Assembly (NCBI GenBank): GCA_036839715.1
Contig: DAITDU010000049.1
Coordinates: 1 to 11,749, forward strand
Length of the DNA: 11,749 bases
Reading direction: 5' to 3'
Source of the DNA: Thermocaproicibacter sp002410755
Lineage (GTDB): Bacteria; Bacillota; Clostridia; Oscillospirales; Acutalibacteraceae
This document shows positions 6,671-11,749 of this stretch, in pieces. The notes beneath the pieces were generated by a model, which saw only the letters and a program-made list of their open reading frames with translations, was not told where the DNA came from and did no database searches. Made by a program: the position numbers and the translations under genes. The stretch's first letter is position 1. Every line of letters begins with the position of its first letter.

Positions 6671-7013
6671 CTTTTATCGCCTCAATCAGCACATAAGTAT
6701 ATGTCATCCGCTTTTTCACGCTCACGACAGTGTATTCCGGCTCCGTAGCATCGGCGGTCAGGGCAATGCCCATGCCGTCGAAAATCGGAGCGTCCGGCGG
6801 GGCGTGGAGCAGCATCATGCACTCCACGCGCGGGCCGTAAAGCTCGATTGTCAGTTTATCCGTGACCGGCAGGGCACTGCACAGGATGGACCCGCCTGAC
6901 TTCCACTGGTATCCATCACCGACATAATCACTCGGTGCTTTCTCTTTCGAGAACAGCCAGGCGGTTTTGTCAAACGTTGCCGCAAGGTCTGCGGCGTAAA
7001 CAGATAAATCCAT
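6654..7013 (-). CDS. Putative head-closure (stopper) / minor capsid protein
   Basis: A 119-residue protein starting at an ATG with AAGGCGG seven bases upstream, 14 bases after the connector stop. It reads MDLSVYAADLAATFDKTAWL, then a glycine-containing central region with PRVECMMLLHAPPDA, and ends in a beta-rich ALTADATEPEYTVVSVKKRM segment. Small beta-barrel proteins of this size between the connector and the gp10-like gene usually close the portal channel after DNA packaging (SPP1 gp16-like role). Function here rests mainly on position; I see no diagnostic motif. Its last 17 bases carry the ribosome binding site and start of the next gene, so the two are probably translationally coupled. 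Confidence 0.65.
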   Translation of the reverse strand: MDLSVYAADLAATFDKTAWLFSKEKAPSDYVGDGYQWKSGGSILCSALPVTDKLTIELYGPRVECMMLLHAPPDAPIFDGMGIALTADATEPEYTVVSVKKRMTYTYVLIEAIKVGSPG

Positions 7014-7027
7014 TTTTATGCCGCCTT

Positions 7028-7387
7028 TCAGGATAAGGTCCGGTACCGGTTCATTGCCCCAATATTATCAAGCTTTGAGAAATCAACCCCCGAACCGTTA
7101 AATTTCCCTGCCGCAAACGAAAGAGAAACGTCGCCCTCTTTTACTGCGGAAAGCTTTCCCTTGCCTGCGAACGCGCCACCCCACATAAGCACTGTTGCAA
7201 TTTCTGCCCAGGCGTAGAACAAATCATCCGGTACCTCCTGGATATTCTGCGGAAGCGTGCAGTATCCGAGCATAATTAGCTTTGCTTCGTCGATATAAGA
7301 CTGGATAGCGGTATCGCCAAAGCCCGCGGGGATTGCCCCCGAGCGGGCCTTGACAGCCGTCAAAACGTCACTTTTCGTTACTGCCAT
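7028..7387 (-). CDS. Head-tail connector (adaptor) protein, gp6/gp15-like
   Basis: A 119-residue mostly helical protein that should bind beneath the portal as an adaptor ring. It opens MAVTKSDVLTAVKARSG, continues TAIQSYIDEAKLIMLGY and DDLFYAWAEIATVLMWGGAF, and ends SKLDNIGAMNRYRTLS. The plan of an N-terminal T..DVL.AVK helix, a short linker, a long D..I..YI.EA helix and a following helix with W is typical of HK97 gp6-like connectors. The start ATG at 7387 lies inside the last 20 bases of the 54-residue gene upstream, with a GTGAAGA sequence as a weak ribosome binding site, so translation probably depends on coupling. The position just after the capsid gene supports the call. Confidence 0.78.
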   Translation of the reverse strand: MAVTKSDVLTAVKARSGAIPAGFGDTAIQSYIDEAKLIMLGYCTLPQNIQEVPDDLFYAWAEIATVLMWGGAFAGKGKLSAVKEGDVSLSFAAGKFNGSGVDFSKLDNIGAMNRYRTLS

Positions 7388-7532
7388 TCTTCACACCGGC
7401 TTTCGGCGCGGGCTTTTGGGCCGCCGGAGACCCCGCGGCTTTTCCCCCAACCGCGGAATAGCCCTTCTCTTTGTACTTTGCAAAATATTTTTCATTGATT
7501 TGGCGGAAAATTCCGCCTTTCTGAATCAGCAT
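7368..7532 (-). CDS. Small 54-residue basic protein after the capsid gene
   Basis: A short gene between the capsid and connector genes. It starts at ATG 7532 with GAGGGGGA seven bases upstream and stops at TGA 7370-7368. The product begins MLIQKGGIFRQINEKYFAKY and continues with an Ala/Pro/Lys-rich tail (AAQKPAPKAGVKNG). It is basic, with no membrane segment. Small proteins in this slot are frequent in Firmicutes phages (some are lysine-rich or decoration-like, others unknown), and no function can be assigned. The good ribosome binding site, coding-like first half and 20-base overlap with the connector gene argue that it is real. The IF..INE.YF..Y..KGY segment looks like a conserved short helix. 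Confidence 0.72.
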   Translation of the reverse strand: MLIQKGGIFRQINEKYFAKYKEKGYSAVGGKAAGSPAAQKPAPKAGVKNGSNEK

Positions 7533-7546
7533 TGCTTATTTCCCCC

Positions 7547-8428
7547 TCAGGATGCCGGCTTTGCGTGCAGATAGACGCCTTTTGCCTTATTTTCATAGAC
7601 GAAAGCATCGTGATACTCGCGGAACTGGAATTTCCAGGCATCTTTCTCCTGGTTCTCATCCGGCGTGAAAATCTTCGGCAAGCTGAATTTCACGACCTGC
7701 AGAATAGCCGCCGGGTAAACCATCATGAAGTTGATGTCCTGTGCGGACGCGCCTTTTGTATAGCCCCAGTTAGAGGAACCGTCGTTCAGCGTTATCGCTG
7801 TGTAGAAGCGTGTTTTCGGGACATAGATAATCGGCATCCCGTTATACCCGGAAAGCTGATTGGATATGCCGTTGTCACTGCCCCACTGGCGCTGCACAGT
7901 CTGATTCATAACCGGTTTCAGGTCAGAACTGATATACAGGCGGCGCCCCTCGAGGGGTACCTCATCCTCATCCATCTGGCGCGACGCCTCATCAATAGCC
8001 GGTAGGATGGCATCTTTACCAAGGGCGGCCGCCGTTACCTTGGAAATGCCCGCCGCGGACGCATACTTTGCAAACCGGTACGCATCCAGCTCCGGAATCA
8101 CCTGCAAACGCATGAAGTCACCCGTCACCGTGCCAAACGTAAGGCCGAGCGTTTCCTCATTATCGAGGCGGTCAATGGAAATTTCCTTGCCGCGCTCTTC
8201 CGTTAATTTCATCGTTTCCCAGGCGGCTGTAACGTCGCCCTTTGGATATCCGTTTTCCCGGCTGTAATCGCCGAGGCCGGTTGTGGAAACTTTCAGGACC
8301 TTTACCTCATTCGTACCGGAAAAATCCGGCCGTGTTGCGGCGTCCATATTCTGCGTTACAGATGCCTGCTTATAAATTGCATCGATAATCGGGACAAATT
8401 TCTGCGCGTATTCAATAGAATTTGCCAT
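7547..8428 (-). CDS. Major capsid protein (HK97 fold)
   Basis: A 293-residue protein forming the head shell. GGAGGG lies nine bases before the ATG at 8428, and the gene is three bases after the scaffold stop. It begins MANSIEYAQKFVPIIDAIYK, a start typical of Firmicutes capsid proteins without a fused delta domain, which fits a separate scaffold gene. Further markers are the TRPDFSGTNEVKVLKVSTTG stretch, the E-loop-like NGYPKGDVTAAWETMKL region (about residues 58-75), the acidic DRLDNEETLG segment, LEGRRLYISSDLK, and the GMPIIYVPKTRF and VYPAAILQVVKF strands. It ends FVYENKAKGVYLHAK, a very common capsid ending. The order scaffold, capsid, connector confirms it. Cleavage is not indicated. Confidence 0.92.
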   Translation of the reverse strand: MANSIEYAQKFVPIIDAIYKQASVTQNMDAATRPDFSGTNEVKVLKVSTTGLGDYSRENGYPKGDVTAAWETMKLTEERGKEISIDRLDNEETLGLTFGTVTGDFMRLQVIPELDAYRFAKYASAAGISKVTAAALGKDAILPAIDEASRQMDEDEVPLEGRRLYISSDLKPVMNQTVQRQWGSDNGISNQLSGYNGMPIIYVPKTRFYTAITLNDGSSNWGYTKGASAQDINFMMVYPAAILQVVKFSLPKIFTPDENQEKDAWKFQFREYHDAFVYENKAKGVYLHAKPAS

Positions 8429-8431
8429 AAA

Positions 8432-9013
8432 TTATTTCCCTCCGTTTTTCATGTTTTCGGGTTTCAGGCCCGCGCCTTTCATGGCTGCCGTAAGAAAGTC
8501 ATCGCTTCCGTCTGGCTTCGGCGGCTCCCCGTCAACCGGGGCGGGAGGATTGCCTGGCTGCTTTTCGCCGAACAGGTATGGATTATCCTTCCTGACCTGT
8601 TCCAACTGTTCGTTTAGGCCGAGCACATTCTCGCCGTCCAAGCTGATTTTGGATTCGTCCAGAAGCGCCCGCACAGCTTTAACGTTTTTTGCTTTGGCAC
8701 CGAGCAGGGCGACATCGATTTTGCCGCCGAGCGTCAGCTTTTTCAGGTTGGCGTCATACTCGTCCTTGGCCTGCTTGTTGGCCGTCTGCAGGCCGGTAAT
8801 CTGCTTTTTCAGCGCCTCATTGTCCCCGGAAGACTTTTTCAGCGTTTCAAGCTGCTTGTCACGTTCGGAAACCTGCTTCTGCAAATCTGCCAGCGTGGTC
8901 TTAGATGTTTCGCCCGCCGATTTCAGCTCGTTGATGTCCTTGCCATTCTCGGCCATGACCTTTTCGATGATGTCATCGGAAATGCCGAGGTCTTTTAAAA
9001 ATTTGCGTTCCAT
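8432..9013 (-). CDS. Capsid scaffolding protein (phage GP20 family)
   Basis: A 193-residue protein starting at an ATG with AAAGGA six bases upstream. It begins MERKFLKDLGISDDIIEKVM, the recognisable opening of the GP20 minor structural (scaffold) family. A long coiled coil follows at about residues 35-95 (LADLQKQVSERDKQLETLKK and the following charged repeats). A small conserved block comes next (KIDVALLGAKAKNVKAVRAL, about 97-118), then a flexible Pro/Gly linker with NPPAPVDGEPPKPDG. The C-terminal helix FLTAAMKGAGLKPENMKNG would be the capsid-binding tip. Scaffolds organise capsid assembly and are then lost from the procapsid. Placement just before the capsid gene agrees. The upstream 180 bases are non-coding. 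Confidence 0.9.
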   Translation of the reverse strand: MERKFLKDLGISDDIIEKVMAENGKDINELKSAGETSKTTLADLQKQVSERDKQLETLKKSSGDNEALKKQITGLQTANKQAKDEYDANLKKLTLGGKIDVALLGAKAKNVKAVRALLDESKISLDGENVLGLNEQLEQVRKDNPYLFGEKQPGNPPAPVDGEPPKPDGSDDFLTAAMKGAGLKPENMKNGGK

Positions 9014-9194
9014 AAAAATCCTTTCCGCGGCTACGCTTTTTTACGAGGTTGCGCCTCGCGCCGCCCTGCCGATTACGCCCGCAGCCGGCGAAATGGTATG
9101 AAAAACGCCCTGCCGGATGGCGGGACGAAGTTCAACAGTTTATTGCGCTTATGGGATTTTAGCTGTAAAATGTTGGCGAAAAGAGGTGATAATC
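9014..9194. other. Non-coding divergent gap between scaffold gene and plus-strand gene
   Basis: This stretch separates two divergently oriented genes. It contains the ten-base sequence CGCCCTGCCG twice (9062-9071 and 9106-9115) and a small stem, CGAGG with CCTCG around a five-base loop, near 9043-9057. The stem is not followed by a U-run on either strand, so it is not a terminator. A candidate plus-strand promoter lies at 9143-9171. I found no convincing minus-strand promoter for the scaffold and capsid genes. Confidence 0.5.
9143..9171 (+). promoter_or_regulatory. Candidate sigma-A promoter for the plus-strand gene
   Basis: TTGCGC (9143-9148) and TAAAAT (9166-9171) are separated by exactly 17 bases, upstream of the ribosome binding site AGAGGTGAT at 9182-9190. 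The -10 box matches five of six consensus positions, the -35 box only three. A private promoter is expected because the gene is opposite to the late operon. Confidence 0.45.
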
Positions 9195-9374
9195 TTGACA
9201 TTCTACATTCTAAAAGCGTCAAATGGTCAATATTATTTCACCATCGACGCAGATAACCACCAAGTCCTTTGCACAAGCGAAACCTATGTTCAAAAGGAAT
9301 CTGCCAAACATGCTATTAACCTTATCAAGGCAGGGGCGGCAGATGCAGCGGTTCTTGACTGCACGGCCTATTAA
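9195..9374 (+). CDS. DUF1508 / YegP-like small protein (moron-like)
   Basis: The only convincing plus-strand gene. AGAGGTGAT (9182-9190) precedes a TTG start at 9195; an upstream in-frame ATG at 9117 has no such site and adds non-matching sequence. The 59-residue product reads MTFYILKASNGQYYFTIDAD, then TSETYVQKESAKHAI and NLIKAGAADAAVLD. The pattern F.(L/I)KA.NGQ.YF...A.N...L.TSE.Y..K..A...I..(I/V)K..A..A...D is that of the DUF1508 (YegP) domain, a small beta-alpha unit. E. coli YegP has two copies; this protein has one. The biochemical role is not known to me. Its last 50 bases overlap, tail to tail, the end of the minus-strand coiled-coil gene. A gene in opposite orientation with its own putative promoter inside a head operon is typical of a phage moron. 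Confidence 0.75.
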   Translation: MTFYILKASNGQYYFTIDADNHQVLCTSETYVQKESAKHAINLIKAGAADAAVLDCTAY

Positions 9375-9549
9375 CTTTTATTTTATTTGAACAAGTGATT
9401 AGTCGTGCTGCCAATTCAGTTATCTTAGCTGCGTTCCGGGTAGTATTTGGCTGTTCTTGGATTTGCACTTCAAGAGCAGCCACCTTTTTTTCAAGGTTTT
9501 TCACGCACCTTGACAGCTCTTCAATAATTAAATTTTCGTTCTTAGACAT
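9325..9549 (-). CDS. Small coiled-coil protein, unknown function
   Basis: A 74-residue protein. I chose the ATG at 9549, which has AAAGGG nine bases upstream; a GTG three codons earlier lies too close to that site. Residues 1-60 form an amphipathic helix or coiled coil (NLIIEELSRCVKNLEKKVAA, then EVQIQEQ and ITELAARLITC). The last 15 residues (after KIKVNR) are Pro-rich and are encoded by the antisense of the DUF1508 gene end, so they may be a chance extension. It begins just after the terminator at 9614-9566, so its expression would need read-through or a promoter I cannot see. The composition is AT-rich like the neighbouring accessory genes. No family is recognised, and it could be a small regulatory or oligomerising accessory protein. 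Confidence 0.6.
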   Translation of the reverse strand: MSKNENLIIEELSRCVKNLEKKVAALEVQIQEQPNTTRNAAKITELAARLITCSNKIKVNRPCSQEPLHLPPLP

Positions 9550-9565
9550 TTTGCACACCCTTTCT

Positions 9566-9614
9566 AAAAAAACGCATAAAAATACCGCCGTACGTTTTCA
9601 GCAGGCGGTATTTA
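9566..9614 (-). terminator. Rho-independent terminator inside the late region
   Basis: On the minus strand AAATACCGCC (9613-9604) pairs perfectly with GGCGGTATTT (9589-9580) over ten base pairs with a 14-base loop. TTATGCG and a run of seven T (9572-9566) follow. The stem starts within the TAA stop of the cysteine-rich protein gene, so it closes the portal, minor head protein and small protein transcript. On the plus strand the stem is followed by ATTC without a T-run, so it acts mainly in the minus direction. Confidence 0.82.
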
Positions 9615-9815
9615 TTCAAGCTTACTGTATGGGCAAGCCTCACAGCGCTTTCGTGCTGCTTCGATGTCCTTGATCTGTGTGAGTTCCTTAGTGGATGATA
9701 TTTTGAAAGTGTGGTTTAGACACATCAAGGAATCATAACACAGATCTGCGTCTATGACCTTTCCATATGCCGGGCAAAAACGATCAGCCTCATAATCGAG
9801 ATTGCTATTTGACAT
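9612..9815 (-). CDS. Small cysteine-rich protein, candidate immunity partner
   Basis: A 67-residue protein whose ATG at 9815 overlaps the end of the minor head protein gene by 11 bases. GGAGGTGAT lies inside that upstream gene, so the two are translationally coupled. It has five cysteines: C14, C26, C32, C58 and C61 (FCPAYGKVIDADLCYDSLMC and RCEACPYSKLE). The C...C...C...C-x-x-C layout could bind zinc or an Fe-S cluster. It has no signal peptide or membrane segment. Its AT-rich composition matches the C-terminal domain of the preceding protein rather than the head genes. In MuF polymorphic toxin loci the gene right after the toxin encodes the immunity protein, so that role is the best hypothesis here, by position only. 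A simple zinc-ribbon accessory protein or transcription cofactor is the alternative. Confidence 0.75.
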   Translation of the reverse strand: MSNSNLDYEADRFCPAYGKVIDADLCYDSLMCLNHTFKISSTKELTQIKDIEAARKRCEACPYSKLE

Positions 9816-11388
9816 ATTTTCTTATCACCTCCAAAATTTTTTCTGCATCTTCATCAAAATCGAACTTGCTCATTGCGGTTTTAGCAATCCAGTCATCGCC
9901 TTGCTTAGTAACTACTGTTGCCCCTTCAGACGAACAAAATAATTTGCGAGCGCCTTTCCATTGATCAAACATCACTAGTGCTTTATTCACATAACTGTGA
10001 ACATCATCATCGGTAATGTGACGTTCGCTCATCCGTTTCATAATATGTGCCGGATCCTTGGCTTTAGTATCTTCAAGGATATAGCTTGAAACTTTTTCAG
10101 GCGGTAACACAATACCTTTGCTGATTCCGAGCGTTTGCAACTCGTGATAAATGTCGTAATGTTCGATACCCGCCGACGGATATTTCTGCTTGTACGCGTA
10201 AAAACCTTTTATCCTCTTCCATTTCTCAGGTTCATTATACTTCCACTGCTGCAATTCCGCAAGGTCTTTCGGGGCGTCCTTCCCGAGGACTTTTTTCAAA
10301 TCCTTTAGTTGCGCCGCATCGGCTTTCCGGTTCCAGTATTTCTTCTGTGCCATCTCAAGGCTGTCCGCACCATACTTTTCGCTGATGCTTTTCCGCCACT
10401 CTGAATATGTCATATCCTCCGGTACCCTGTAATTCCGGCCTGTTCCCGGGTCCCGCGCCGTGCGGCTTCCGCCATCGTTGGCACCTGGTATTTTCGGTGC
10501 AATCGTGCAGCGGTCGTTCGGGTGCATCGGCGGCAGGTTCACGCCTGTCTTCGCCTCGGCAACCTCGAACACTTTCAGGTCAAGCGCACCACAAACGGAA
10601 CAGGTCCTCATGTCCAGCGTAGCTATGTAGGTGTACTCTTTCACACCCATTGCCTTATAGGACTGCAAAGCCGCGTCATTGTGCATCCGGTTAACTTCCG
10701 TCCGGATAAGCCTTGCTGCAGCATACGCACCGATATTCATCAGATCAGACAGCTCTGCCGTCATCTGCTGAATTGATTTTCCCGCCGTGACACCGGCATC
10801 AATGACTTTGCCGCCTTCCGACGCCAGCACGCTGCGGTTTTTCCATACCCGGGAAGAATAGTTCTCACCCTTCCATGGATTCTGAATTGCCTGGCTGATA
10901 ACATTCTGCGAAAGTGGGACGACCGGCGCTCCCGGAAACTCCGGCAGTGCGTCATACGTCGTCTTGTAATAAGAATCGTCATAGGCTTTCACGAGCTGCC
11001 GCGAGCCGGCCTTTTCTTCCTGCCCGGCTAGTTTGTCAAGTTCCGCTTCAATCGCCCGGCGCACAGCCTGCAGGCGGCTGATACGGTATCCGTAGGCCGG
11101 TGCATTCAGCTTTGCAAGGGTTTCCGCGTCACCGGTCTCTTCGTATTCTTTTCGGAGTTCAGCCAGCAATTCCGCCGTTTCCTGCACGGACATCAGTTCA
11201 CGGGCTTCTTTCTCGCTGATACCCGTATACTTCCGGAAGTTCTGAAAAATGCGGTCAATCATCCGGACAAGCTCTTTGTCCGCGTCGCCATACATTACGG
11301 CAAGCCGTTTCAGCATGTCCGCAGTGCCGTCGTGGGATTCTGCCTCACGCTGCAGCGCCCGCAGTGCCCAATATTCATCGGATTTCAC
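9805..11388 (-). CDS. MuF-type minor head protein with C-terminal toxin-like domain
   Basis: A 527-residue protein starting with GTG at 11388, which overlaps the portal stop (GTGA), with GGCGGTGAT upstream. Residues 1 to about 190 are helical, as in SPP1 gp7/minor capsid proteins, which bind the portal and enter the procapsid. Residues about 200-300 are the MuF core: RLIRTEVNRMHNDAALQSYK, then C263-x-x-C266, and PPMHPNDRC (H289, C294), a Cys/His set likely to bind zinc. A linker follows (GTGRNYRVPEDMTYSEWRKS). Residues about 440-527 are a separate domain (HIMKRMSERHITDDDVHSYV, SSEGATVVTKQGDDWIAKTA, EKILEVIRKY) with helices followed by beta strands. It resembles small BECR-type RNase toxin domains attached to phage head proteins, though this is pattern recognition only. 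GC drops from about two-thirds (10441-10500, 11041-11100) to about 41% (9841-10140), a sign of domain exchange. Confidence 0.88.
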   Translation of the reverse strand: MKSDEYWALRALQREAESHDGTADMLKRLAVMYGDADKELVRMIDRIFQNFRKYTGISEKEARELMSVQETAELLAELRKEYEETGDAETLAKLNAPAYGYRISRLQAVRRAIEAELDKLAGQEEKAGSRQLVKAYDDSYYKTTYDALPEFPGAPVVPLSQNVISQAIQNPWKGENYSSRVWKNRSVLASEGGKVIDAGVTAGKSIQQMTAELSDLMNIGAYAAARLIRTEVNRMHNDAALQSYKAMGVKEYTYIATLDMRTCSVCGALDLKVFEVAEAKTGVNLPPMHPNDRCTIAPKIPGANDGGSRTARDPGTGRNYRVPEDMTYSEWRKSISEKYGADSLEMAQKKYWNRKADAAQLKDLKKVLGKDAPKDLAELQQWKYNEPEKWKRIKGFYAYKQKYPSAGIEHYDIYHELQTLGISKGIVLPPEKVSSYILEDTKAKDPAHIMKRMSERHITDDDVHSYVNKALVMFDQWKGARKLFCSSEGATVVTKQGDDWIAKTAMSKFDFDEDAEKILEVIRKYVK

Positions 11389-11749
11389 GGTTTATCACCG
11401 CCGGGCGGAACGTCATCATTGCCGAATATCTGCTTTCGCCGGTCATCCTGCTTCGTCTGCTGCTCTTCCAGTTCCTTTTCCGCCTGTTCCGCGTCGTCCA
11501 CAAGTGGGTGGTGCGCAAGCAGCATCTTATCAGGCACAAGCCCTCGTGACTGCATAATCATGTTGACCGTTTCCGCATCGTTCGTAATCATCGTTTTATT
11601 GATAGTCACGACGATTTTGGAGCTGTCGTACTGGGTGCCCTGCCGCCGGTTCATATCGTCCGTCAGAAACCAGAACAGGTCTTTCAGCGCCTTCTTGAGT
11701 TTCAGAATCAGCGGATTTGCTTTCAGGTCAAGCTGCGTGTACTTGAATT
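11385..11749 (-). CDS. Portal protein, C-terminal fragment (SPP1 gp6-like)
   Basis: The window contains the last 120 residues of a larger gene that continues beyond its high-coordinate edge. The fragment reads FKYTQLDLKANPLILKLKKA, then LFWFLTDD, SSKIVVTINKTMITNDAETV and RGLVPDKMLLAHHPLVDDAE, and ends in an acidic Glu/Gln-rich tail. The (F/L)K(Y)..LDLKA helix, the I.(F/I)N...I.ND.E strand and the G.(V/I)..(K/E).LL...P.VDD.E..... pattern are the usual end of SPP1 gp6-like portal proteins. The portal forms the dodecameric DNA-entry ring at one capsid vertex and serves as docking site for terminase and tail connectors. Its stop overlaps the GTG start of the MuF gene. An internal ATG at 11654 is not a real start, since the frame is open and conserved upstream of it. 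Confidence 0.88.
   Translation of the reverse strand, partial: FKYTQLDLKANPLILKLKKALKDLFWFLTDDMNRRQGTQYDSSKIVVTINKTMITNDAETVNMIMQSRGLVPDKMLLAHHPLVDDAEQAEKELEEQQTKQDDRRKQIFGNDDVPPGGDKP

Noticed and set aside
9043..9057. CGAGG/CCTCG stem as a terminator
   Set aside because: The stem is only five base pairs and is not followed by a T-run on either strand.
8451..9101. Plus-strand open frame of 216 codons opposite the scaffold gene
   Set aside because: It is a Ser/Phe/Leu-rich antisense shadow of the coiled-coil scaffold gene and has no ribosome binding site.
1..11749. CRISPR arrays, tRNA genes, insertion sequences, integrase or attachment sites
   Set aside because: I found no regularly spaced short direct repeats, no cloverleaf-like sequence, no transposase or recombinase frame, and no terminal inverted repeats flanking the accessory patch.

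Overview
The window is part of the late structural region of a tailed siphophage (long, flexible, non-contractile tail), either a prophage or a free phage. I place the host among the Clostridia-type Firmicutes. The reasons are strong AGGAGG-type ribosome binding sites, frequent TTG and GTG starts, a moderately high GC content, and a head and tail gene set typical of Firmicutes phages. There are no integrase, attachment-site or lysis genes here, so the lifestyle cannot be judged. I saw no tRNA, rRNA or CRISPR array.

All genes but one lie on the minus strand, so the layout reads from high to low coordinates. Head module: end of the portal protein (11749-11385, cut by the window), a MuF-type minor head protein with an extra C-terminal domain (11388-9805), a small cysteine-rich protein (9815-9612) and a strong terminator (9614-9566). 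Next come a small coiled-coil protein (9549-9325) and, on the opposite strand, a short DUF1508/YegP-like protein (9195-9374). The head genes resume with a GP20-type scaffold (9013-8432), major capsid protein (8428-7547), a 54-residue protein (7532-7368), head-tail connector (7387-7028), head-closure protein (7013-6654), HK97 gp10-like protein (6670-6227) and a tail-completion protein (6230-5850).

Tail module: major tail protein (5850-5410), a tail assembly chaperone pair joined by a canonical A AAA AAC -1 frameshift site (5363-4669), and a tape measure gene (4672-2323). The tape measure gene carries five glycine-rich repeats of about 53 residues and is broken by one extra base near 3313. Then follow a DUF6711-like protein in the distal-tail position (2310-1957) and a long tail-tip or fibre protein that runs off the window (1945-1). 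Genes are tightly packed, with several overlapping stop/start pairs (GTGA, ATGA, TGATG), so one or a few long late transcripts with translational coupling are likely.

The most interesting part is the accessory patch at about 9,030-10,200. There the minor head protein switches to an AT-rich C-terminal domain that looks like an exchangeable toxin module. It overlaps a small AT-rich gene that would be the natural candidate immunity protein, and a terminator closes the pair. Beside it sits a reverse-oriented moron-like gene with its own putative promoter. A second composition break lies inside the tail fibre gene, where AT-rich receptor- or carbohydrate-binding modules follow a GC-rich base domain.
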